Source: Magicicada septendecula (taxonomy: Eukaryota; Arthropoda; Insecta; Hemiptera; Cicadidae). From it: a stretch of 64,000 nt of DNA. The position numbers were made by a program, and so were the translations under genes. Shown piece by piece: positions 33,314 through 44,852 of this stretch. The stretch's first letter is position 1. Each line of letters starts with the position of its first letter. The stretch spans positions 346,541,611 through 346,605,610 of the forward strand of contig CM068367.1 in assembly GCA_034769895.1 (NCBI GenBank), written 5' to 3'. A model generated the notes under the pieces. It searched no databases, was not told the origin of the DNA, and saw only the letters and a list, made by a program, of their open reading frames with translations.

Positions 33314-33434
33314 CTTCACAGTTTGCAATAAACTAACGTATTACTAACGTGTACTATCTATTTATTTACCACAAACATGAATGTGTGTTATTCATCATTC
33401 CTATTAGCTAACACATGTGTTTCTATTGTTTCAG

Positions 33435-36400
33435 ATATGACACGATTTTATATTGTGCGAAACAGTAATATTAGAGGATGTCTCACAACTTTTAATTACC
33501 TGCCTGTGTACACAGAAGAAGAAGATCAAGATATAGTACCGATAATGACCGAGGTGCGACCTTTATTGTGCAAGGATATTCTGGCAGAACAAGCACGTTT
33601 ACGCAGTATCAAATGGCATATTGCGTGCAGGATACGTTTCACTAAAACTGCGTTAGATGGTGACAGCGGCGAAGAAAAAGAGGTAACCAAAGACGCCGTC
33701 TTCCACGGACGTTGTCGTACGTTGCTCACGGACAACAACGACGAGTTGAACTGTCTACTCGATGAATCCTATGATAAAATCATGAATAGCATATCCAATT
33801 TTACCCGTGACGGGAGCGGATGGTCGGTGGATGCTGTACTGAAGCTGGAACTAGTTGTTGGACGGTACCGACCTCTAGCAGCGTCCTCCTACCTTCCAAC
33901 CCCGCGAAAACTTGCACTCACCAAGGTAGTAGTCAACATCAATAACTCCCAAGATGAAATGTGTTTTCTATGGTCCGTACTAGCTCACATACACCCTCAA
34001 GAACGTAATAAAGAACGTGTTTCAAAATACCTCTTATTCAAAAACACAATAAATATGTCCGGTATCGAGTACCCTGTTTCTATAAATTCACTTTATAAAT
34101 TTGAAACACAGAATCCCAATATTTCTATAAACGTTTTCGGCTATAATATAGACGACAATATCAGAAACGAATCAAAAAATGAGGTTTATCCGTTAAGAAT
34201 TACCCCCAATAAGGACAGATTACATCATGTTAATCTTTTACTTCTGTCCGATACAAATAGCCGAAAACACTACTGTCTTATCAGTAGCATTAATAGATTA
34301 TCATCCCTTACAAAATGTAGCAATAAATCATTTTACTGCGACTACTGCCTGCATCGTTTCACCACAGAACATGGTCTGTCCGATCATCTCCCCTACTGCA
34401 CACCTCACGGCGAGCAGAAAACCAAAATGCCTACAGAGGAGGAGAAGTTTATGTCATTTAAAAATTACGCGCACTGTCTTAAAGTACCCTTTACCGTCTA
34501 CGCCGACTTCGAGTCTCTCATCACTCCGCTTCAATCGTGTTCACCTGGTAACAACGTCCCGACGACAGTGCACGAGTTAGGCGAATTCTACTCAGTTGAT
34601 AGCAACGGTGCCCGTCAGAAAATAACTTCTCCTCCTGTATCGTCCACATCATACGAAGCGATGCATATTCCGTCAGGTTTCTCCTATGCTATCGTGGATC
34701 ATACACACAGACTCTGGAGAGAGGCTAAAGTTTATCGAGGTGAAAACGTTGTAGACACTTTCTTCTCGTGGTTGATGAAAGACGCTGAGGATATGATGAA
34801 GGTAGTACGACATAACGTGCAAATAATTATGTCCGATGATGACAATGTTGCGTTCACTAACGCCACCGTTTGTCATTTGTGTGAGCGCCCTTTGACAGAC
34901 GATGACAAGGTACGCAATCATTGTCATCTTACGGGGAAATTCTTGGGAGCAGCCCACAATAGCTGTAATCTAAGCTACAAGATGCCTCGTCATATCCCCG
35001 TCTTCTTTCACAACCTTCGTGGCTACGACTGTCACCATTTAATGCAGGGTTTAGGAAAATATAAGGACCAACACGTATCCTGCATTGCAACATCCAGTGA
35101 GCGTTACGTGTCGTTCTCCCTGGGTCCCTTGCGTTTCGTAGACTCTTTTAAATTTCTTAATCGCTCTCTGGACACACTCGTTACCAATCTGTCCACGTCC
35201 GGGAGCCAATTTCCTTTGCTCAGAGAGGAAATGCTTAGACGGGGTTTCGACGAACAGACCAATCTGCTCGTACGCAAGGGAGTATACCCTTACGAGTACG
35301 TTGACAGCATTGATCGATTCAACGAAACAAGTCTACCCGCTCGTGAACACTTTGATAACCGGTTGTTGGAATCGGCTATTTCGGACGCAGATTACGAGCA
35401 CGCACAAAACGTGTGGAGTGCATTCAATCTGCGTACGTTTGGCGATTACCACGATTTGTATTTGTTGACAGACGTAATGCTGCTGGCCGATGTCTTTGAA
35501 AGTTTCCGAGACATGGCCTTACGCGATTACTGCTTGGACCCGTGTCATTTTTACTCGCTTCCCGGACTCGCTTGGAACGCGATGCTAAAAATGACAGGGG
35601 TCGAATTAGAGCTGTTAACAGAGATAAATCTGCATCTGTTCCTTGAGTCTGGGATCCGCGGAGGCTGCGCGATGATATCCAACCGTCACGCAGTCGCTAA
35701 CAATCCTCTGATTCCAGATCAGTACGATGTATCGAAACCGACCTCCTTCATTCTGTATACAGACTGTAATAATTTATACGGTGCAGCCATGTCGCAACCA
35801 CTCCCTTACGTAGACTTCCGATGGCTCGATCGTAACGAAATCGAGTCCTTGGACGTACGTAATGTGAGTGATGATTCCGACATCGGGTACATCCTCGAAG
35901 TCGACCTACACTATCCCGATACCTTACACGACCTGCATTCTGACTACCCACTTGCACCTGTGCGCCAGCGCGTAACACCCGATATCCTTTCTCCCTTTTC
36001 CAAACGTTTACACGAGAGTATATACAGATCATCGTATAACGAATCAGGGTCATCCGTAGAGAAGTTGTTAACAACTTTGGAGGACAAACAAAATTACGTT
36101 CTCCATTATCGAAATTTGAAATTGTATTTAAGTCTTGGCTTAGAGCTGAAAGCGACTCATAGGGTGTTGTGTTTTAAGCAAAGCGCTTGGTTGAAACCGT
36201 TTATCGATTTCAACACCCGCAAGAGGCAAACAGCCGTCAACAGCTTTGAAAAAGACCTTTTCAAACTGATGAACAACGCCGTATACGGTAAGTCGCTGGA
36301 GAACGTACGGAAACATATAGACTTTGAACTAGTCTCGAATGAACGACGGCTTCAAAAACTAGTTTCCACACCTAGGCTAAAACGTATGATTCGTTATACG

Positions 36401-37114
36401 AACGATCTGGTGGGGCTCTCACTCCGTAAAAAATCCATTGTTCTTTCCCGTCCCGTGTATGTCGGCTTCACGGTGCTTGACGTTAGCAAAACGATAATGT
36501 ACGACTTTCATTATCGTTATGCTGTCGCCAAGTACGGTTGCAACGTTAAATTATTAATGACAGATACAGACAGTCTGATGTATAGCATTCAAACATCAGA
36601 CTTGTATGCAGACATGAAGAAGGACCTACACGTTTTTGACACATCGGATTACCCTACGTCTCATCCTTGTTATAGCCTTAAGAACAAAAAGGTTGTCGGC
36701 CTGTTCAAGGATGAAACGTGTGGTCGTCCTATTAGAGAATTCGTGGGTCTCCGTGCGAAATGTTATTCATTCCTTGTGGCCCACGAAGATCCCACCCAAG
36801 AGTGTCAAAAACGTGTATGTAAAGGTGTGCCTCGAGTTGCAATTAAGAGGAGTCTGCGACACGATATGTATCGCAAGTGTCTCACTGATCATTGTCAGTT
36901 TTCTACCAGTGCGCTTTGTTTACGTAGCGATCATCATACGCTGTACACGATGCGTGTAAATAAGCAAGCGTTGTCACCGTATGATGATAAGCGTTATATA
37001 TTAGACAATGGTCATGATACACTTGCATACGGTCATTATCGGATACGACAACGCATCAACATGGAGAACGACGACACCTCCCCACCTACTAAAAAAATTC
37101 GTCTCCATGTATAG
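33435..37114 (+). CDS. polB: Protein-primed family B DNA polymerase
   Basis: This is the main exon of the Polinton replication polymerase. In residue numbers of the 1245-codon frame opening at 33377, a C2HC-like finger sits near 320-345. Exonuclease motifs are ADFES (about 376), the FFHNLRGYD block (about 543) and the LLTDVMLLADV block (about 695). Polymerase motif A is DCNNLYG (about 796), motif B is KLMNNAVYGKS (about 963), and motif C is DTDS (about 1063). Between the first two exonuclease motifs, at about 498-535, a Cys-rich CHLC...NHCHLTGKF...CNL segment matches the recombination endonuclease VII type of zinc/HNH domain. An acceptor ending TTTCAG at 33434 lies right before ATG 33437, making an upstream exon likely. 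All catalytic residues are present. Confidence 0.93.
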
Positions 37115-37146
37115 TAACCCTCCTCAACACTTGTTTCTTTCGTCAG

Positions 37147-37185
37147 TTGATGTCTCTCGGTGCTTCAGTCCAGACGTCTGTAAAC
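37147..37185 (+). other. Possible leader exon of the downstream gene
   Basis: Bounded by an acceptor-like CTTTCGTCAG and a good donor AAAC/GTAAGT. Spliced to the acceptor at 37277 it would not keep frame with the next ATG, so it would be untranslated or a short upstream frame. Confidence 0.35.
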
Positions 37186-37281
37186 GTAAGTTCACATATT
37201 AATATCGCAACGATATTTGTATGTTTAAACATAATATATATAGAGTTTGTAATGTGTGTGGTTTCTTTGTCTTACAGTATT

Positions 37282-37785
37282 ATGGATAACACTGCGGTTA
37301 TAATCGACTTCCAGTGCTTTTTCGACGACAACGGAAAATATATTGTGAAGGAACTGTCAATCATGGACGTTCTGCGATTTGCTGGTAGACACTGGATTTT
37401 GACACCGCCTGCTACATCCGTTACGAATCCCAAATACGTTAGGACAAACCACTGGTTAACGTCAAATTATCATAGACTTAGATGGAGCGAAGGAGAGACA
37501 CCATACGACAATCTTGTTTCATTGTTAACATCACATACACGTATATATAAATATGTGTTTGTGAAGGGTTTTGAGAAAAAACGTTTTTTGCAATCAAAGA
37601 TAATACACAATAATATCATCAATCTCGATGACTTTGGTTGTCCTAAAAACATACCGTATATAATTCATGGAACAGAATGTCTTAGACATTTCAATTCTTC
37701 TGACCGTTGTGCCAACTATAAGGTGCATGCTATTCGGGAATGGATGATTCATGATTTTTGCTTTAAACAAACATTTTTAATGTAA
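37282..37785 (+). CDS. Conserved Polinton-associated protein, possible nuclease fold
   Basis: The 167-residue product belongs to a family that recurs in arthropod and cnidarian Polinton-rich genomes. Recurrent marks are VIIDFQ at the start (D9), KEL--- (E24), a NYHRLRW-EGETPYD block near 65, a YVFVKGFEKKRFL block near 90, NLDDFGCP near 118 and C--H---S--CANYKV near 135-148. The spread of D, E, D, H and C could fit an RNase H-like or DEDD exonuclease-type fold, but that is conjecture. The start is the first ATG after a clear acceptor (GTCTTACAG, ending 37277). The gene end is copied at 25611-25760. Function unknown. Confidence 0.6.
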   Translation: MDNTAVIIDFQCFFDDNGKYIVKELSIMDVLRFAGRHWILTPPATSVTNPKYVRTNHWLTSNYHRLRWSEGETPYDNLVSLLTSHTRIYKYVFVKGFEKKRFLQSKIIHNNIINLDDFGCPKNIPYIIHGTECLRHFNSSDRCANYKVHAIREWMIHDFCFKQTFLM

Positions 37786-38097
37786 CAAATTTAGAAAGTA
37801 GGTCACCGCGAATGATGACATTTATATCTCTCTCTCATTCTGTTGTGGACATGTACATACATGCATAGCTGTAAGCAGTGACTATTTTCTTATGAAAATG
37901 GACTTTCCTAATGACATTGTTATATTTTTGGTGTCTCTAATTTCGTCTGTGGGACATGTTCATGCATGCAAATGAAAGTGGGACACCGACGTTACCACCA
38001 CCACTATCACATTCTACTGTCCTTTTGTGACGAATATTCTGTCATTGTTTGGTTCTCTCTGGTTTGATACAGACGTGTTCACTAGTGTCTTCTAATA

Positions 38098-38391
38098 ATG
38101 TCGTTTCTTGTAAAGTTTAATGCTGTAAGTGCTATCGAGTACAAACGATGTTCAGAATTGACAGTGAATAAAAAATATCCCATCATGGTCTTAACAAATG
38201 TGGACACAAAATATGGGAACTCTGTGCTTGCTACGCTGGAGGATGGCGACCGTCACTATCGTGTCTATCTTCCCAAGAGGTATGCAGGTGTCTTCACGAA
38301 TGAGGATCTCAGACATATCAAACCTAAAGAACTACATTTAGTGTATCGAGGGACGAGAAATCAAACAACACAAGTAGAGATTGAGTCCTAA
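38098..38391 (+). CDS. Conserved 97-residue Polinton protein
   Basis: A small soluble protein with strong beta character. A KKYPIMVLTNVDTKYG block, a VLATLEDGDRHYRVYLPKRY block, TNEDLRHIKP and a final LHLVYRGT strand match a short family often found beside Polinton polymerase genes. The strand pattern would suit an OB-like fold and a single-stranded DNA binding role in replication, which is inference. An acceptor-like site (GTTTGATACAG, ending 38072) lies 25 bp before the ATG. Last gene of the rightward group. Confidence 0.55.
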   Translation: MSFLVKFNAVSAIEYKRCSELTVNKKYPIMVLTNVDTKYGNSVLATLEDGDRHYRVYLPKRYAGVFTNEDLRHIKPKELHLVYRGTRNQTTQVEIES

Positions 38392-38450
38392 CGTCGTAAG
38401 TAGCAATCGTGTTAACAAACAATTTATTGATGTGTGTGTGTGTGTGTGTG

Positions 38451-39050
38451 TAGTTTCAACTCACTGTACTTAACACTTTAATAATTGAATTTGTATGTAC
38501 ATGATAAATGTATCATTGATTCTATTTAGTTTCGTTGAATAATAATTGGTTCGATTAAAAATTATTTGAAAGTACATTACCTTTATGCGATAAATGTATC
38601 ATTGATTCTAAGTAGTATTTACAAATTTCCAGTGAATAATATTTGGTTTGGTTTGATTAGAAATTATTTGAAAGTACATTAACTTATGAAAAATGACATA
38701 TACTTGAAAAAGTTTACTTACTTAACACATTTGATTCTTTCCACTAACTGTAGTTTCAACTCACTGTACTTAACACTTTAATAATTGAATTTGTATGTAC
38801 ATGATAAATGTATCATTGATTCTATTTAGTTTCGTTGAATAATAATTGGTTCGATTAGAAATTATTTGAAAGTACATTACCTTTATGCAATAAATGTATC
38901 ATTGATTCTAAGTAGTATTTACAAATTTCCAGTGAATAATATTTGGTTTGGTTTGATTAGAAATTATTTGAAAGTACATTAACTTATGAAAAATGACATA
39001 TACTTGAAAAAGTTTACTTACTTAACACATTTGATTCTTTCCACTAACTG
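38451..39050. repeat. Two tandem units of exactly 300 bp
   Basis: Unit starts at 38451 and 38751 (TAGTTTCAACTCACTGTAC) are 300 bp apart and the units are nearly identical. Each holds two subrepeats about 86-95 bp long with GATAAATGTATCATTGATTC and GAAATTATTTGAAAGTACATT. Downstream of all plus-strand genes. Confidence 0.93.
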
Positions 39051-39192
39051 TGTGTGTGTGTGCATGTGATAATTGAATATTATCGTATCAGTGATTCTAA
39101 TATCGACTGTATTGTTATGTTACAGATAAACTTCCTTGTGAACTGTATCTACAGCCGTGAAATTATTATTTTAAAATCTTACAATGTCAAAA

Positions 39193-39387
39193 ATTATTAT
39201 TAATATTTATTTTATATAACAATGTTTGTTTGTGATATATGTATATTTAATCAATGTAAAATGTATTTTGAATAATTGTATTATAACGGTTTGTAAACTA
39301 TATTTTAAGTTTGTGTACAGTGCTGTAAATATATATTTAATCATTTAAAACAATATTATTATTAATATTTTATATATAACAATGTTT

Positions 39388-39421
<34 letters not shown>

Positions 39422-39533
39422 ATCAATGTAAAATGTATTTTTTGAATAATTGTATTATAGCGGTTTGTAAACTATATATTTTATGTTTGTGTACAGTGTT
39501 GTAAATATATATATTTAATTATTTAAAACAAAT
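39193..39533. repeat. Two tandem AT-rich units of about 162 bp
   Basis: Starts at 39193 and 39355 (ATTATTATTAATATTT). Shared blocks include ATATAACAATGTTTG, ATTTAATCAATGTAAAATG and GCGGTTTGTAAAC or ACGGTTTGTAAAC. Confidence 0.8.
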
Positions 39534-39565
39534 TATGGTTTATTTTAATTTATTTCGTTATAAAC

Positions 39566-40787
39566 CTTCGAATATGCATCCAATTATTTGTATAGTAATC
39601 AGAAATGTGTGAGAGAGACATTTTAATAATTTGCAGGTTGTATCTTACAATTACGAAAATTATTATACAATGTGTGTGTACACAAAACTTTTGAAAATAC
39701 CTTATTTCAAGGAGATTTTTTTATGCGTAACACTTTATAACACACACACAGACTTGGCAGTATATTAATTTCTAAATCGTAGTCAATGACTGTCATGTGT
39801 CAAAAAAAGGACGCCACGAGGTAGGTGATAAATATATATTTCCTGGTGATTACATTTTAGTATCGCTAATTACAATAATCCATAAGTAGCACGACGCTTA
39901 TGTAAAACTGATGACATAAAGAGAGAGAGAGTTTATATCGTGATCGACAACTGTGTCTAGAGACAAAGAGAGAGGAGGGGAGAGAGAGTTGATATCGAAG
40001 TCGTCGTCAACAATTTACTATAATATAGTTTGAATTTCCCACCGAAGAAAAATGTTGGCAGATCTGTTCTATACACACACACAATAATGCAGGATTGGTA
40101 ACCCTGATCATATATTTTAATATACACTATAATACACACACATATCAAGTTTGAACCCATACATAGGTTGGTAAACCTGATCATATAGATTTAATATACA
40201 TTATAACACACAACAAATTTGAACTCATGCAAGGTTGGTAACCCTCCACCATAGGTTGGTAAACCTGATCATATAGATTTAATATACATTATAACAAATT
40301 TGAACTCATGCAAGGTTGGTAACCCTGATCATATATTTAATATATACACTATAATGCATCAAGTGATAGAAAGTGAAAGTGATCTAAGCTCGCGAAAGGC
40401 GGCATATAAAAAAATAAAAAATTATATTCGCGGATGCTGTGGTCCAGATACGCGAAAAAGTCGCGGATCTTGACACAGATCAGCGAAAAAGTCGCGGATG
40501 CTGTGGTCCAGTAGAAAGTGAAAGTGATCTAGGCTCGCGAAAGGCTGCATATAAAAAATTATATTCGCGGAAATTAGAAAGTGAAAGTGATTTAGGCTCG
40601 CGTAAGGCTGCATATAAAAAATTATATTCGCGAAAATTCGCGGTCCAGGGTGGTGGGGAGAGCGTGGGAAAAAATCTTGGACCGCGGGAACGGCGGCATC
40701 GCTTTGATCTTGTTTTTTATCGTTTTTTATGTTTTTTAAGAAAGGCGGCATTCCTTTGTGAGTCAGAACCCTTATTTTCCCCCTACT
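39566..40787 (-). repeat. Right terminal inverted repeat
   Basis: The reverse complement of the left arm, ending CCCCCTACT. It differs by indels: a TTTATATCGTGATCG-containing insertion near 39920 and one fewer array block near 40240. Includes the mirror of the protease-gene fragment at about 39671-39752. Confidence 0.93.
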
Positions 40788-40793
40788 TGTATC
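40788..40793. repeat. Target-site duplication, right (TGTATC)
   Basis: Identical to the six bases before the left end. Confidence 0.92.
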
Positions 40794-41916
40794 CCACTAG
40801 AATTAGTCCAATTCTGTACTACACATCCTGTCTAAGTCCACTTATGTAGCTGAACAGCTGTTGCTTCATTTACTAGTATCTTGAAGCTACACCTTGACGA
40901 TTTATTTATAAATTAACCAAACTAATCCGGCATCAGTCGCCGAAGGAAGGGGATGTGGAGGACCGAGATGACCACCGCGGCAGTAGTCAAGTCCGGAGTT
41001 TTGAACAGAGTACCGCGACTGTAAGCCCCGAATAGAATATTAATCATAAGCTAATTAACCCTTATCATTTTCTGCAATAATGTAAAACTTAGAATGGGTC
41101 TATCTTTTCTCCGTATTATGTCTCTTCGAGATGGGGTAAATAAATGGTAACTTCTTTCCAGGAGACATTTTACACCTTTTTTTTTTTAAGTGTAAGCAGT
41201 ATGAACTTAGTTGATACTGCGTTCGACTGGCGATTCTAAAAAGGCTCTCATTATCTTGACGTTGGAACACGTTTACAGTTATTAACATCTTTATGACACG
41301 CCGTAAAAATGATTCAAGGTTAGCAAACATATAACTTACTCAAATACCATACTCAATACAGTACACAGTGCATTCCAGACAGTAGAACACATTACATGAA
41401 CGTATACAGTGTGTCTATTGAACACATGATATGACTAGAGGTCTTACATCGAACAAGACTTCTGTTACTCCACTGAGAAGGATAATACTGTACTCGTATA
41501 TTACACGCACAACTGTTTCTGCAACTAGGACTACGTAAGTATTCATAACCGACAAAAAACGAAACTATACAAATTTATTTTTATGTGAAATATAAATCAA
41601 ACAGAACAGTTACTTACTAAATTTCAAGTAATGTAAGATTTCTAAAATATCTAGCCTATGTTTCGAAAATATGTAAATCTATATATTAATTCCGTAACAT
41701 TCGATAATTTTCTGTTTGTCGGGCCTTGATAGTGATGAAGGCCACTCTGCAGGGTCCTTAAAAAAAAAAAAAATTTGTACTAACACTTCTTCTTCTTATC
41801 ATCATCATCATTATATCATCACCAAGGTCGTAGCTAGGATTTCTTTTGTGGGAGCGGGGTTCTGGCGTGTTTGGGGGGGGGGGGGGTAGATTTTTGTGAT
41901 TAAAACTACAAAAAGT

Positions 41917-42060
41917 TGTCACGGACCGGCACAGTGGTTTCGTTTGCGAACCACACTCGCAACGAATGTGCTGCAGCCGTCAAGGTCGCGACTCGATCTG
42001 CCTCACCACCCTTATCGCTAGGGAATAATGCAGCATAACTGGACTGGACTGGACAAGTAA
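41917..42060 (+). repeat. Possible tRNA-derived SINE remnant
   Basis: GGCACAGTGGTTTCG resembles a Pol III A box and, about 50 bp on, GTCGCGACTCGATCTGCC resembles a diverged B box. A GGACTGGACTGGACAAG tail follows. Weak evidence. Confidence 0.25.
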
Positions 42061-44734
42061 TAAAGACAAAGACACACACACGCACCTCTCTCTTTCTCTC
42101 TCCACCATGCGACTTGCCACCACATGTGATTACCAGATGGCTGACCTAGTTTCAGTTGTACGGAATTTGAGTTGTATCTTGACCAAAGCGCACAACAGGC
42201 CGCAGGCCTAATGCTCGAAGGGAGAAAAGGAAATTACAAAAAAATAAAAAAGAAAGAATTCGTTATTTGGGAAGATTTTTTTGTTACAAAGAATGGAAAT
42301 GTAAAAAATAAGGGTCGCATCAATAGATATCTAAAATTTAATAAAGTCATGAAAAAATAAAGATAACTTATAGACCAACAAAGTGGGACAAATTTTTTCC
42401 TACCTGCACGCACTGGTAGTGTTAAATATTATGTACGCATTTAAAAAAAAACTTCTTAATGAGTACGGTTCTGTACTATACTACGAGTAGTATGTACATA
42501 TAAGCGTGTCACCAGTTTTGCATAAATTCGTCTACATTACAATTTAAAATTATTAATATATCGTTAGCTTATATTTATCGATACACACTGTGGTTGTACA
42601 TTTCTACCTTATTAACCCGCTCTACAATCGAAATTCGCCTATCACAAAACGTTGACATGTACGAGTCCCTATGTACTTGGTAGGCCTACGGGACATGAAA
42701 CTTATACTTGGTCGCCATCGTTTCACACTGAAAAAATACGCTACAGACTCAAAAGTCCTATAATACATTGCGCTCTAAGAAAATTAGTTATTTTTATTTT
42801 GTGCATAAATTTGAATTTATAATGTTGGCAGTTGTAGTAATAAGACAATGTAAGCTTGTTAAGTTACCAGCTCATTGTTATTTTGCTGTCAGCTGTTTCC
42901 AGTTCTATAAACTGTAAGTGAAGGTAACATGTCGACTACATAAGAAAGGGTATTTGTTGTGAAAACCCGTACTGAAAACTGTAACGGCAGAAGAAGCAAT
43001 CACCTATTACTTTGGTACAGAGCAGAAAGTATTTTATCTAATTCGGTCAGAAATTATCTCGCAACTTGAGTTCATCTATGTGCGGTCTTGTAAGTTTAAA
43101 TCTTACATTTCCAAAAAGAGTTATTAAGAGAACGGGAGCGCTATTGAGTGCAGTAAAATATAGGACACTTGGTATTGTTACGTTGGTTTCAATGATCGTC
43201 GTATGGTACAGAGGAAACAAATTACAGACACCAATGAAGTCACTAATAACCGGCTTTAATTAATCACAAATAACAATTTGTAATCAACTAGTACAATAAT
43301 TCCAGTTAAATTTGTCCACACGCAATAATAATGTCAAATAATAGAGTTCCACACTAATTATAACGCAATAATCACTTCGCAAAAATACTTCGAAACACAC
43401 TTCAATAAATCGCCACGTATAACTGACTTCTGAGCGGTAGCTGACGAATATTTATAGGCTGCAGTATTCCAGACTGATGTTTCATAATAGACGTCCTTAA
43501 CAAGCACTAGAAACCTCTGGAGGGTACTTGAGCGTTGCAGTATTTTATGTCAAAAATAATTGGTTACGTATGAATTCCCTAACGTATGACTTTTCTGGCT
43601 TCGTTTTTCTGTATTACCTCCAGTTAATAAAAGTTATATTATCTCCATACAGGTTTAAATAATTTGTAGTCTGAATTAAATTTTAAAATGAAGGGGTGTG
43701 CGTTATGAACGAAATTACACTGATATTTGTTACTTTGCTCGCGGCTATGTTCAGTTTCAGGCATACGCTCAACGCTGCTGAATTCATCCTTTGACTGATG
43801 TGCTCACAACGTGTGTAGCCTACTGACCGTACAGCTGCGTAGCGCAATTGTAACTTGGTATTGGTTTTATCTTGCGTAAACGGAAAACAATGTGAATCGT
43901 TGTTTTATCTAGAAGTGCTTTAAATGGCGGGCCGTATAAATGTTGGTGCAAGCGACTGTTTACCATATTTAATTCCTTTAAGTACTAAATCAAGAATATA
44001 CGATGGAGACTCGCTTCACGTGAACACTGATGACTTCTGGAGCCATAAACAACTGAAAAAGTACTTGTCACGGATACAAGACCTGACGCTTTTCATTACG
44101 CCTCAGTTTAACGTTACCCGGAACACGTAGAAAAGTTTTTTAAGTTATATTTTACTTCAGTCACTTTTACTACCATTCTCTTTGCCTATCCGCTGGCAAC
44201 GGATGGTAGCCCACGAATTGTTTTTAAATGTCTTTTTGACCATTTTGATTTTTTACGTGTACTATATAGTCGAACCTAAAATGTATAAGTGTTTTACTGT
44301 TTTGACTGTATAAACTGATTTTGGAAATTAAAATGCTGTTATAAAATCGCTAGAAAAATAAAAACATGTCGTACAATTTTATTCGCCCTTGTTGAACGCT
44401 TCGAGGGGTAACATCGTAGGTAAACTTCACTATTCCCAGTGTAAGTATAAGTATTCAGTAAGACATACTGTAATTTTCATACTTTTTCATAGTCTATACA
44501 ATTCTACTTTTAGTAAGATTTGTCTATTTTTAAAGTTTATGTTTTGGCGAGAGTACGACTGTGATGTTTTACACATTCCACGGTTTATAGAGGCCGTGAA
44601 AGGCGAAGATGGCACAAAGATCGCAAAGCCGCGTTTTCATGTGAAACACACAATAAACAAACACAACTGAAGATATAACAGTTTTAACTATCTATTTCTA
44701 TCTGACATCGTAATTGATATTTGGAGATCTTCTA

Positions 44735-44852
44735 CGGAATGTGTATAGCTATTCAGTGTTTCTTACTGTCAACTACAAGTCTTATGAAAATATATTGCTT
44801 TCTGAAGAGAGTAAAGTGCTTTTATTTTTAGAACGCTTTACGCAACTAAACG
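44735..44852. repeat. Direct repeat copy 1 (pairs with 47117-47231)
   Basis: Shares CTTATGAAAATATATTGCTTT and GAACGCTTTACGCAACTAAA, in order, with the second copy. Family unknown. Confidence 0.75.

Larger units (their letters stand above)
32850..33434 (+). other. Putative intron containing the BIR gene on the opposite strand
   Basis: Runs from GTAAAA to TTCTATTGTTTCAG. At 585 bp it encloses the whole BIR gene, which reads the other way. If real, the BIR gene is nested inside a polymerase intron. Confidence 0.45.
38392..39565. other. Repeat-filled region inside the right end
   Basis: No gene. It consists of two 300-bp tandem units, a GT run, two 162-bp units and very AT-rich DNA, listed separately. 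Confidence 0.7.
23121..40787. mobile_element. Complete Polinton/Maverick (adintovirus-like) element
   Basis: The 17,667-bp unit has inverted repeats of about 1.23 kb, terminal AGTAGGGGG, a 6-bp target duplication, a protein-primed DNA polymerase, a retroviral-type integrase, a packaging ATPase, an adenain-like protease and two jelly-roll capsid proteins. That set defines Polintons, and with the phospholipase and BIR proteins it fits the adintovirus-like group. Eight genes run leftward from the centre as a block, and polymerase plus two small genes run rightward. The recognised frames are open, which argues for a recent and possibly functional insertion. Whether it still makes virions cannot be told from sequence. 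Confidence 0.95.

Noticed and set aside
33377..33434. Upstream ATG at 33377 as polymerase start
   Set aside because: The 20 codons before the acceptor-like TTTCAG read like intron sequence (pyrimidine-rich); a spliced start is more likely, though this ATG remains possible.
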